Origin: Sphingobacteriia bacterium 24-36-13
GTDB lineage: Bacteria; Bacteroidota; Bacteroidia; Chitinophagales; Chitinophagaceae
Direction: 5' to 3'
DNA: 35,000 nucleotides
Assembly (NCBI GenBank): GCA_002281875.1
Contig: NCHN01000028.1
Location: 1 to 35,000, forward strand
Positions 15,268 through 22,975 of the stretch are shown piece after piece (position 1 is the stretch's first letter; the number at the start of each line of letters is the position of its first letter). The translations under genes were made by a program, and so were the position numbers. The notes beneath the pieces were generated by a model that did no database searches, had not been told where the DNA came from, and saw only the letters and a program-made list of their open reading frames with translations.

Positions 15268-18174
15268 TTATAATTTATAGCTAAAGCCAACATTAAATGA
15301 TTGTCTTGGCAACATTTTACTGAACACTTGATCTTGTGCACCATAAGCCTTATAAACAAACTCAATTTGATCATTCAAAATATTGTCTAGTCTTAAATTC
15401 AAATTCATCTTCTTTTTCTTACCTAAAGCTTGATTAAAAGAGAAACTTAAATTATCATAGGGTACTGAAAACACATCTGGAAACAAGCCTGAACCTACTA
15501 TTGTTAAAGTAGGCCCCTTAACATTATAAAACAATCCAATATTCAACCCTTTATCAGTATCCAAATAAGTCAACCCTGTATTAATCAAATAAGGTGATTG
15601 ACCTGCCATTTCTCTGGTATTTTTTACCTCTTCGCCTCTTTTTTCATAAGCTTTTCTCGCATTAAACTCAACATCAGAAATCTTGATTCTTGAATATACA
15701 TAGGTGAAATTAGAGCTAAATACAAATTTCTCTAGTTTATCAGAAACAAAGTCTAGCGACTTATTGAATTCAAATTCTACGCCAAATAAATTTCCATTCC
15801 CCACATTTCTTGGTTGATATTCAGTAGACGTTTGTTGTTGTGGAATACGAACCAATTCTATTGGATCCTTAAATGACTTGTAAAACAGAGACAAGGAAAT
15901 TAATTCAGCACCTTTAAAATACTTTTCCCATCGTAGGTCTAAGTTATCAATCATGGTAGGCACTAAATTACCATCCCACTCTGCATAAGGGAATAAGCTA
16001 CCATTGAAAATTCTATTAGACAAAGGATCTAAGATTTGAGCAAACGACAATTCTTTAAATGAAGGTCTTGCCGTTGTTTTACTGTATGAAAACCTTAGAT
16101 TGGTTTTTTGATCAATTTTCTGAATCAAATTTAAACTGGGGAATAAATTGAACTTGTCTAATACTTTTGCATTATCTAAGTTTTTACCATCAATTATATT
16201 TCCAGAAGCAAATCGCTGGTCTCTACCTGTATGAAACTGTTCGTACTTTTCTACTCTTAATCCTATTATTGATTTCAAGTTATCAGTAACATTAAATTCA
16301 TCCATTATATACCCAGCATAACTATTTACCTTAGAATTATATTGATTAGAATTAGGATTTGAATTACCCGACTGATAATAAATATTGTTGATTGTTGCAG
16401 GATATATATTCTGACTCAACAATACATTATTGGCAATAAGAGGCCAGTTTTGTTGTTGTGCCCCAAAAAATTGAACGTTGAATATTTTAATATCATAATT
16501 ACGTTCTTTACGTAATCCTAATGCACCAAATTTTATTAGGTGCTTGCTTCCCATCTTCTTCTCAAAATCTACTTTATATGATAGATTTACCTCGTCTAAA
16601 TAACGCCAAATTCTGGAAGGATTTCCACCTGCGCCTGCATTAAAATAAGTACGTCCTGGGTCAATTGTAAATGCTGTTTTTCTAATATCTGGATCATCTG
16701 AAGTAGATAATGTATTACCTATTGCCCAATCAATTTTCCAGCCTTTTCCATTCAACACATGTGAACCCGAAAGTTGCATATTCGTTACACTTCGTTCACT
16801 ATATTCAATATTATCAGATTGAGCAATATAGCCGCTTTGTCCTACACCATCAGAATTATTAAAAATATCAAACTTTCCGGCCCTACTTTCACCACTTTGA
16901 AGTTTGATTAAGTTGAATTTAATTTTAGAAAAATTGGTCTTGTAAGCCACCCCAACTAGAGCTCCAAGGAGCACATTTTGTTCTGATAAGCCACCTTCAA
17001 TATTATTGGCAACCACCATCTGGGATTGATTGATGTCTACATTTTTTTGAGACTCTCCATATTGTACTCGCTCGTACAAGCGCTGATCAAATCTGTAAGA
17101 TAATGCTGCAACGTATCCAAATTTAGGATTCCTCTTGCTTTTTCCATTTCTATCTAAATCAATTTGATCTCCGATAGAAATTCCAAAAGAAAAATCTGCT
17201 AAACTATTTTGTGGAGTTACTCCCAATGTAGGATTAAAGGATTTTACAAAATTATTTACTTCAGTTGAACTTGCTCCAGAAACCGGTGTGGGTATATTGT
17301 TACTGTTTCTTGCGATTGTAGGAAGCGCTCTTGAGCCATCATCCATTCCTAACCAATCTCTTGATCCTGTATTACCTGTTAGAAAATTATTTTTAAAATG
17401 CATGCTTGGATTATAGCCCATGGAAGTTGACACATTGAATATTTTTTTAGTGGGAAAATCATTGGTTTCAATATTCAATAATCCACCTGCAAAATCTGCA
17501 GGCATATTCGGTAAAAAATTCTTCGCAACTGTAATATTATCTATTAATGCAGTAGGGAAAATATCCATTTGTAAAGAGTTCCTATCTGGATCGAGTCCTG
17601 GTAAATCTAAACCGTTCATGGTAGATTTGGAATATCGATCTCCCAACCCTCTCACATAAACATATTTTCCTCCTTCAATAGATACTCCTGTAACCCTTTT
17701 GGCCGCTTCAACAGCTGTTCCATCTCCAATGAGTTTCATCTTTGCGGAAGAAATACCATCGAACATGATGACTGATTTTCTTTTAAGTGTTGTAATCGCT
17801 TCCTCTGAGGTTCTTTGCGTTCTATTAGATGCAACAACTACTTCCTTCAACTGATTACTTGCAGGTGTAAGAATGATATCTGGAACAACTGTTACATTGT
17901 TTGAAGTAACATTAATATTAGAAATAATTGCATCTTCAAAACCAACCAAACTAATATTTAAACTATAGGTACCTGCTTTTAGATTGAAAGTAAAATTTCC
18001 ATCTAAATCACTGTTCATTCCAAGATTGGTACTGTTGCCGCTCAATTTCACGGTAGCAGAAACTGCGGGTTTTCCTGTATTACCATCGATCACTTTACCG
18101 CGTATTTTACCATTTTGAGCAAAAGCGACGTGAAAAACTAAAAGTAAAATTGTTGTAAAAAAGAGATTTTTCAT
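15268..18174 (-). CDS. TonB-dependent outer-membrane receptor
   Basis: 968 residues. The signal peptide is residues 1-19 (ending VAFAQ). A carboxypeptidase-regulatory-like domain follows at about 22-108 (KIRGKVIDGNTGKPAVSATV, DLDGNFTFNLKAGTY). The plug (about 125-245) has the motif VEAAKRVTGVSIEGGKYVYV and RGLGDRYSKSTMNGLDLPG. A 22-strand-type barrel ends in RQSFNVGFSYKL with the aromatic-rich last strand. It imports a ligand across the outer membrane using TonB energy. No SusD-like partner is present; instead a beta-helix lipoprotein gene lies upstream in the same operon, 77 bp away with a hairpin between. The ligand is not shown by sequence, but the operon's Pho-box-like repeats suggest a phosphorus-related role. 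Confidence 0.92.
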   Translation of the reverse strand: MKNLFFTTILLLVFHVAFAQNGKIRGKVIDGNTGKPAVSATVKLSGNSTNLGMNSDLDGNFTFNLKAGTYSLNISLVGFEDAIISNINVTSNNVTVVPDIILTPASNQLKEVVVASNRTQRTSEEAITTLKRKSVIMFDGISSAKMKLIGDGTAVEAAKRVTGVSIEGGKYVYVRGLGDRYSKSTMNGLDLPGLDPDRNSLQMDIFPTALIDNITVAKNFLPNMPADFAGGLLNIETNDFPTKKIFNVSTSMGYNPSMHFKNNFLTGNTGSRDWLGMDDGSRALPTIARNSNNIPTPVSGASSTEVNNFVKSFNPTLGVTPQNSLADFSFGISIGDQIDLDRNGKSKRNPKFGYVAALSYRFDQRLYERVQYGESQKNVDINQSQMVVANNIEGGLSEQNVLLGALVGVAYKTNFSKIKFNLIKLQSGESRAGKFDIFNNSDGVGQSGYIAQSDNIEYSERSVTNMQLSGSHVLNGKGWKIDWAIGNTLSTSDDPDIRKTAFTIDPGRTYFNAGAGGNPSRIWRYLDEVNLSYKVDFEKKMGSKHLIKFGALGLRKERNYDIKIFNVQFFGAQQQNWPLIANNVLLSQNIYPATINNIYYQSGNSNPNSNQYNSKVNSYAGYIMDEFNVTDNLKSIIGLRVEKYEQFHTGRDQRFASGNIIDGKNLDNAKVLDKFNLFPSLNLIQKIDQKTNLRFSYSKTTARPSFKELSFAQILDPLSNRIFNGSLFPYAEWDGNLVPTMIDNLDLRWEKYFKGAELISLSLFYKSFKDPIELVRIPQQQTSTEYQPRNVGNGNLFGVEFEFNKSLDFVSDKLEKFVFSSNFTYVYSRIKISDVEFNARKAYEKRGEEVKNTREMAGQSPYLINTGLTYLDTDKGLNIGLFYNVKGPTLTIVGSGLFPDVFSVPYDNLSFSFNQALGKKKKMNLNLRLDNILNDQIEFVYKAYGAQDQVFSKMLPRQSFNVGFSYKL

Positions 18175-18183
18175 TTTAAACTA

Positions 18184-18226
18184 AAAATATCCGGACGATT
18201 GAGTCCCCCAACTCAATCATCCGGAT
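18184..18226 (-). terminator. Intercistronic hairpin, terminator or attenuator
   Basis: 16-bp arms at 18189-18204 and 18211-18226 with a 6-nt C-rich loop. The single mismatch is a G-U pair in the minus-strand RNA, so the transcript stem is unbroken. TTTTT follows on the minus strand, then the receptor ATG about 10 nt later. It could lower receptor expression relative to the lipoprotein, or stabilise the lipoprotein mRNA. Confidence 0.72.
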
Positions 18227-18251
18227 GTATGAATATATTATGGTGAAAATA

Positions 18252-19745
18252 TTATTTTAACTTATCAGCTTTTGCAGTCCATGACCAACCAGTGAAAGCC
18301 GTTAAATCTACACCACCAGTAATTGTTGTTCCAGCAGTAATAGACGCAGGTACATTAAGAGCCGTTGCTTTATCAATGTACTTGAATAAATCAACACCTG
18401 CTACGTTCATTACTATATTGCTAAAAGTAATACCGAATGTTGTAGTGTAAGTGGTGTATACCTCAGTAATATTTTGAGTGAAAGTAGTTGCTGAGAATCC
18501 TTTTGCATAAATATTTTTATGGTTAACGATTGTGTTGGCATCGTTATCAATGAAGTTTCCAGCATTACCAGTTACATCAACAAAACCTTTGTTGAAAGTG
18601 TGTCCTGATAAAGTAACTCCGTAAGTACCTTCTGGTCCATCTAATTCAAATGAACTACCACCAGCAGAAATGATTGCAAAATTCTCTACAGTTCCTCTGT
18701 ATGCTTGGTCGGTATCTAAACCATCATCACCAGCGTTCCAAACAACAACATTTTTACAATTTACTGTACCACCAAACCACTCAATTCCATCATCTTGGTT
18801 ACCAACTACTTCAATGTTCTCTACCACAGTGCCTGAACCTACACCACCAAAAGTAATACCGTTGATTTCATTACCCGCACCAATTTCAGTACCACCATGA
18901 CGAACAGATACATATTTTAATACACCAGAGTTATCTGCATCATCGTTACCACCATATAAACCATTTGGATCAGATGTTGGGATACCCTCAATTTGTACTT
19001 CAGTTTTTTGTGTACCGCTTGAAGAAGCAGAAATATTTGCTTTACCCAAAATAATCAAACCACCCCACAAACCATTTACAGTTGGCGCTAAGTTAGGAGA
19101 AACAAAATTTCCAGCAGCTACATTAGCAATCGAAAGCTCATCGGCTACAGTGGTAAATATAATTGGCTTAGCAGCAGTTCCAGTTGCATTGATTTTAGCA
19201 CCCCTAGCAATCAAAAGAGCAGTAGCGTTTGAACCAGTTCCCGCTTGTCCTTTAATGATAGTACCTGGCTCAATAGTTAAAGTTGCACCTGAGGTAACAG
19301 TAATTCTGCCGCCTAAAATCCATACTTTATCTGCAGTCCAAGTTGTATTAGCAGTCACATTAGTAGTAACCAATTGCTCTGTAATTACTTTACCAATTTG
19401 AACTACTGCAGTTGCTTTAGATGTTCTTCCTCTAGAATCGGTTACAGTTAAAACAACTGATCCAGCTCCATCGGTTGTAGTAGAAAAATTGACATCTAAT
19501 GTTGAACCAGATACAGAACCTGAACCGTTTGTTACTGTCAAATTAGTTCCTGTAGCAGTGTACGTTGCAGTTAACTTAGAATCAACAGAAACAGTGAAAG
19601 TCACTTTTCCAGATTGTCCTGCAGTAACAGCAGTAATAGCAGATGGAGCTGTTACGTTGGTATCGGCATAAGTAACCACTTCGTCTTTTTTACAAGAACT
19701 GAAGAAGAGCAAAATGCCTAATGTGTTTAGAATAAACTTGTTCAT
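18252..19745 (-). CDS. Surface lipoprotein with right-handed beta-helix, partner of the TonB-dependent receptor
   Basis: 497 residues. The lipoprotein signal ends LLFFSSC (Cys18). It is followed by KKDE, resembling the acidic/Lys export signal of surface lipoproteins in Bacteroidota. Residues about 30-120 form an Ig/cadherin-like Thr/Val-rich domain ending VVLTVTDSRGRTSKATAVV. From about 125 on the pattern is a parallel beta-helix: WTADKVWILGGRITVTSGATLTIEPGTII, then GLWGGLIILGKANIS, and NQDDGIEWFGGTVNCKNVVVWNAGDDG, with Asp/Asn-rich turns suggesting metal or ligand binding. It is the first gene of the operon, upstream of the receptor, so probably a substrate-binding or processing partner. 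Substrate unknown. Confidence 0.82.
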   Translation of the reverse strand: MNKFILNTLGILLFFSSCKKDEVVTYADTNVTAPSAITAVTAGQSGKVTFTVSVDSKLTATYTATGTNLTVTNGSGSVSGSTLDVNFSTTTDGAGSVVLTVTDSRGRTSKATAVVQIGKVITEQLVTTNVTANTTWTADKVWILGGRITVTSGATLTIEPGTIIKGQAGTGSNATALLIARGAKINATGTAAKPIIFTTVADELSIANVAAGNFVSPNLAPTVNGLWGGLIILGKANISASSSGTQKTEVQIEGIPTSDPNGLYGGNDDADNSGVLKYVSVRHGGTEIGAGNEINGITFGGVGSGTVVENIEVVGNQDDGIEWFGGTVNCKNVVVWNAGDDGLDTDQAYRGTVENFAIISAGGSSFELDGPEGTYGVTLSGHTFNKGFVDVTGNAGNFIDNDANTIVNHKNIYAKGFSATTFTQNITEVYTTYTTTFGITFSNIVMNVAGVDLFKYIDKATALNVPASITAGTTITGGVDLTAFTGWSWTAKADKLK

Positions 19746-19762
19746 AAAATTATTTTATGACG

Positions 19763-19819
19763 CAAAGGAACCGAACCAATGTTACCTAATTGTTAACACA
19801 ACGTGAACTTAATATTAAC
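19763..19819 (-). promoter_or_regulatory. Pho-box-like tandem repeats with a -7 box
   Basis: Four 7-bp units near TGTTAAC at exact 11-bp intervals on the plus strand: TGTTACC (19780), TGTTAAC (19791), CGTGAAC (19802), TATTAAC (19813). Read on the transcribed strand the unit is GTTAACA, similar to PhoP/PhoB boxes of other bacteria, which are also 11-bp direct repeats. A -7-like TTCCTTTG (19770-19763) follows about 9 bp after the last repeat with no TTTG at -33. This is the layout of an activator-dependent promoter. It lies upstream of the beta-helix lipoprotein/TonB receptor operon. Confidence 0.6.
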
Positions 19820-19853
19820 AAGTGAGTCCACTACCTATTGTTGGCGCTTGTAA

Positions 19854-19871
19854 TATTACCAAATTGTTACC
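19854..19871 (-). promoter_or_regulatory. Second pair of Pho-box-like half sites
   Basis: TATTACC (19854-19860) and TGTTACC (19865-19871), again 11 bp apart, lie about 41 bp (roughly four helical turns) upstream of the main repeat cluster and next to the stop of the sulfatase-fold gene. They may be an auxiliary binding site for the same regulator. Confidence 0.4.
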
Positions 19872-19874
19872 TCC

Positions 19875-21374
19875 TTAGTTTCGGCGGCGGATTATTAGGA
19901 AAGGCACGGTTTTCATATTATATAGGCCGCGGGTCCTAAAATCGGGATTTGCATGGTCGCCAATGATAAGAATGCGGTCGAAGGGTTTCGCCTGGGTGCC
20001 AGTGCTGTTGCGGCTCGCGGTGGATGCCGCGTCGTCACCTGTTTGATTAGCCTCCGCGACCCGCTTAAACATATGATTGATAATCGACGCTATCCGATAG
20101 TACTGATCATAAGCCTGTTGGTTCTCTTTAAAACTCTTGAATAATTCGCGCTTAATTTTATAGTAATACTTTCCATCAATATTATTCGTTACGTCAAATC
20201 TAAAAGGAGTATGGGTATTAATCGTAAGCGCATAAGCAAATACTTTTTCATAGCGTTTGCTTTCGTTCAGTATGCTGTCGATTAAATTTTCATCAAACAC
20301 CGCTTTGTAAGTATTCTCTTTATTGTCTTTATAATGTTTACTGAGTTCTTCGTAGTAAAATCTGCTTTTGAATCCCAGTGCTCTTCTAAAGCCTTCGGCA
20401 TTGCTCATATTACTGCCGTATTGTTTAGAAGCGGTGAAGCCTGCAATAGTATGATACCCGTTTTGGTTTTTATATTGAGTGATATTATGGGGCGGGGCTA
20501 CATTCCGCTCTAGGAAGGCCCTGTAGGATTCTTCGTCGTTCATATTGAGTAACTCACGTCCTTCCGCTGAACTGGTATTGCCGTGAAAGCAAGTGCGTCC
20601 GAATTCTAATGTATAATTTTTGGTGAGGTTGGGGCCGTGATGTTTAAATAAAGTTCGGATATGGTTAATGAGTTTTTCCTGCTCTTTGGGTTCTGCTAAT
20701 TCACCCCAACTTTCCATTAAGAGCAGAAAATCTTTATTGGCATTCGTGTCTTGTAAATATTGAATAGTAGGTGATAAGCTAGCGCTCGTTTCATCTTCCG
20801 TAGTGTTGCATTGATAAGGGGTGATTGCTGTTTTGCCCTTAGAGAATTTATTGTAGTCTTTTTGGATTTGCGCGATATTGTTGTTGCCGATGTAGTCGAT
20901 GTAGAGTTTCACCGATTTAAACTCTGCCGTTGGTGCAAGAAACTCTGCTATTATGAGTACGAGGGCAAATACAGGCACTACATAAATTTGGCGCCTCATG
21001 CTCTTAATCAATTTTACCTGAACCCATACGATGCCCGATATAACGGCGGCTGCAATCAACAAGTAAAAAAATGCAATGATGAAATTGCCAGGGCTTAAGA
21101 ATATATAATTCATGCGCGCATAAAAGTTGAACATATTAAAGAAGAACAACTGCGGCACTAATACAATGGCATATATAGCTAATGAGATGAATTGCAAAAT
21201 ATAAAACCATTTATATTGGCTGGTGACCAATAGCAATAAGCAATTGATGATGAAAATAAAACTTAGGTTGATCGTGATTTCTGGATGACCCAAAATCAAT
21301 TGTGGTGCTTGCTCAATAATTAATTGAATAGCTACTAGTATAATCAGCTTGAGTATTGCGGAAAGGAGTTGCAA
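19875..21374 (-). CDS. LTA-synthase-like membrane enzyme of the sulfatase/alkaline phosphatase fold
   Basis: 499 residues. About five transmembrane segments lie in residues 1-150. A periplasmic catalytic domain with LtaS-like motifs follows: LLLMESWGE (Glu221), HGNTSSAEG with the likely nucleophile Thr267, TINTHTPF (His388), and IIGDHANP (Asp473, His474). Members transfer phosphoglycerol or phosphoethanolamine, or hydrolyse phosphate or sulfate esters, at the membrane surface; the substrate here is not known. A polar Ala/Ser/Thr-rich, GC-rich insertion (about 443-463) precedes the last metal motif. It is 15 bp after the fic gene on the same strand and may be co-transcribed with it. Confidence 0.85.
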   Translation of the reverse strand: MQLLSAILKLIILVAIQLIIEQAPQLILGHPEITINLSFIFIINCLLLLVTSQYKWFYILQFISLAIYAIVLVPQLFFFNMFNFYARMNYIFLSPGNFIIAFFYLLIAAAVISGIVWVQVKLIKSMRRQIYVVPVFALVLIIAEFLAPTAEFKSVKLYIDYIGNNNIAQIQKDYNKFSKGKTAITPYQCNTTEDETSASLSPTIQYLQDTNANKDFLLLMESWGELAEPKEQEKLINHIRTLFKHHGPNLTKNYTLEFGRTCFHGNTSSAEGRELLNMNDEESYRAFLERNVAPPHNITQYKNQNGYHTIAGFTASKQYGSNMSNAEGFRRALGFKSRFYYEELSKHYKDNKENTYKAVFDENLIDSILNESKRYEKVFAYALTINTHTPFRFDVTNNIDGKYYYKIKRELFKSFKENQQAYDQYYRIASIINHMFKRVAEANQTGDDAASTASRNSTGTQAKPFDRILIIGDHANPDFRTRGLYNMKTVPFLIIRRRN

Positions 21375-21389
21375 GTTTTTTAAATTTGG

Positions 21390-22487
21390 TTAAAGGTAAT
21401 TGCTTGTTAATATTTCCATCAATCGATAATTGATATAATAGGTTGTTCTTCCCATTTTTTGTGGCCTTAATATATCTGCATCTGTTAGCTTCTTTAACCA
21501 AGTTGAAGCAGTTTGTCTATGTGCTATTTCTTTATTTACTAATAAATCTATTTTTAAGTAGGGCAATGTAAACATCAACTGAAGTAATTCATAACTAAAT
21601 GAAGAACCTAACACTAGCTTCATATTCGTTTCAAAATCACTCTTTAATGAAAGCATCGCTTTTATTTTTTTTGTAGTAAGTTGTGTTGTTTCAATTAAGG
21701 CGGTAAGCATATACATGATCCAATCATTCCAATTTTCTTTTTCAGTAACGGATTTTAACAACTGATAATAGTCGGCTTTATGCTTTACAATATATGAACT
21801 TAAGTAAAGCACAGGTTGTATTAATAAATCCTGCTGCACTAGGTATAATGCGTTTAAGATTCTACCAGTTCTACCGTTTCCATCCGCAAATGGATGAATA
21901 GCCTCAAACTGGTAATGTATAAAAGCCATTTTAATCAATGGATCTAATGCAGATAATTCAGGGTCATTTATGAATTGTTCCAATGCACTTAATTTTTCTC
22001 GTAGTACATCTTCACAACATGGAGGGGTATAAACTATTTCTCCATTTATTGCATTTTTTAATGCAGTTCCCGGTACATTTCTAATTCCAGCATCGTTTTG
22101 CTTTATAGTTTGAACAATTTCTACCATGGTATTTGTAAGCAACAAATTTTTTTGATCTCGCATTCTTTTCAAACCTACATACAACGCCTCTTTGTAACTC
22201 AATACCTCTTTTGCTCCTAGATTTGACGTATCGTCTTCTGCTGCAGCTTTGTATAATTCATCCTGTGTAGTAACAATATTTTCAATTGCAGAACTTTCTT
22301 TACTTTCTTGAAGTATAATTGTATTAATTAGTATTTGGGGATCCAGCAAAGAAGCACAGAGGCCATTGAGCTCTCCCAAATGACGTGCAGCTTTGGCAAG
22401 ATGTCGCAATATTTCGGGTGATTCAACAAAGTCTGCTGGAGGCAGATTTGGCAGTTCATTGAACGGTATGTTTCTTTCAAAAGCCAT
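21390..22487 (-). CDS. Fic-family protein (AMPylase) with inhibitory helix
   Basis: 365 residues from the ATG giving MAFERNIPFNELPNLPP, where homologues usually begin; the frame extends 11 codons further to 22520. Fic enzymes transfer AMP from ATP to target proteins. An N-terminal Fic_N helix region carries the inhibitory motif SSAIEN ([S/T]xxxE[G/N], Ser65-Glu69-Asn70), so this is a self-inhibited class II type. The Fic core has the canonical HPFADGNGRTGR (His198 onward). The C-terminal 80 residues look like a winged helix (IAHRQTASTWLKKLTDADIL). It is divergent from hipBA across a 190-bp region with repeated operator-like words. Confidence 0.93.
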   Translation of the reverse strand: MAFERNIPFNELPNLPPADFVESPEILRHLAKAARHLGELNGLCASLLDPQILINTIILQESKESSAIENIVTTQDELYKAAAEDDTSNLGAKEVLSYKEALYVGLKRMRDQKNLLLTNTMVEIVQTIKQNDAGIRNVPGTALKNAINGEIVYTPPCCEDVLREKLSALEQFINDPELSALDPLIKMAFIHYQFEAIHPFADGNGRTGRILNALYLVQQDLLIQPVLYLSSYIVKHKADYYQLLKSVTEKENWNDWIMYMLTALIETTQLTTKKIKAMLSLKSDFETNMKLVLGSSFSYELLQLMFTLPYLKIDLLVNKEIAHRQTASTWLKKLTDADILRPQKMGRTTYYINYRLMEILTSNYL

Positions 22488-22508
22488 GATGATGAATTTT
22501 GGCAACAA

Positions 22509-22592
22509 TTTCAACATCAACTCAAACTGATGGTAGTCTGATCGACATCAAGATTTGTTAATGTTGAAATTATGCATTTTTTTCAACATTAA
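22509..22592 (-). promoter_or_regulatory. Three repeated operator-like sites upstream of fic
   Basis: TTAATGTTGAAA (22558-22569) and TTTCAACATTAA (22581-22592) form a perfect 12-bp inverted repeat with an 11-bp spacer. A third copy, TTTCAACATCAA (22509-22520), matches 11 of 12 bases. Symmetry and position just upstream of fic suggest a repressor binding site, possibly of the Fic C-terminal winged helix or of HipB. Confidence 0.6.
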
Positions 22593-22630
22593 GTTAATTG
22601 TGAAATTTTCTTCATTCTTAATCTTAAATA

Positions 22631-22675
22631 TTGGTTATTCCCAACAAATTAGCTTATTTTGTAGATAATAACCAA
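22631..22675 (+). promoter_or_regulatory. Candidate hipBA promoter flanked by an inverted repeat
   Basis: TTGG (22631-22634), 19 bp, then TTATTTTG (22654-22661) resembles the Bacteroidota promoter with one mismatch per box. Inverted-repeat arms TTGGTTATT (22631-22639) and AATAACCAA (22667-22675) bracket it, covering the -33 box and the start region, as expected of a HipB operator pair. Confidence 0.5.
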
Positions 22676-22676
22676 C

Positions 22677-22973
22677 ATGAAGTCAAAAAAAACCATATTA
22701 TTTCCCAAGCACCAGCGTATTTTAGAAGAACTAGGAGAAAATATAAAGCTTGCTAGAAAAAGAAGAAAGCTAACCACTGTACAAACTGCAGAACGAGCAG
22801 GTATTGATCGTTCAACCTTGTATGAAATTGAGAAAGGCAATCCAAGTGTTTCAATGGGAGCTTACTTTAACACTCTAAGAGTACTTGGCTTACAGGATGA
22901 TTTTCTTAAACTAGCTGCTGACGATATTTATGGTAGAAAATTGCAAGATTTAAATCTGCTTACAAAAAAATAA
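22677..22973 (+). CDS. hipB: HipB-like XRE antitoxin
   Basis: 98 residues. The helix-turn-helix (about 18-72) reads GENIKLARKRRKLTTVQTAE then AGIDRSTLYEIEKGNPSVS, with the HipB-like GAYFNTLRVLGLQDDFLKLA after it. HipB neutralises and holds the kinase HipA and represses the operon. The ATG start is preceded by the inverted repeat described above. It is 2 bp upstream of hipA. Slightly longer than E. coli HipB. Confidence 0.9.
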   Translation: MKSKKTILFPKHQRILEELGENIKLARKRRKLTTVQTAERAGIDRSTLYEIEKGNPSVSMGAYFNTLRVLGLQDDFLKLAADDIYGRKLQDLNLLTKK

Positions 22974-22975
22974 AC

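Noticed and set aside
18670-19671. Plus-strand open frames of 60-83 codons within the beta-helix lipoprotein gene
   Set aside because: They are antisense shadows of a repetitive Thr/Val-rich coding sequence, with no start context or family pattern.
15268-19745. A SusC/SusD pair
   Set aside because: The receptor lacks a SusD-like partner. The adjacent lipoprotein is a beta-helix, not a TPR-type SusD.
19875-21374. True lipoteichoic acid synthase
   Set aside because: The fold and motifs match, but the organism appears to be Gram-negative Bacteroidota and the N-terminal membrane part is short. Only the broader family is called.
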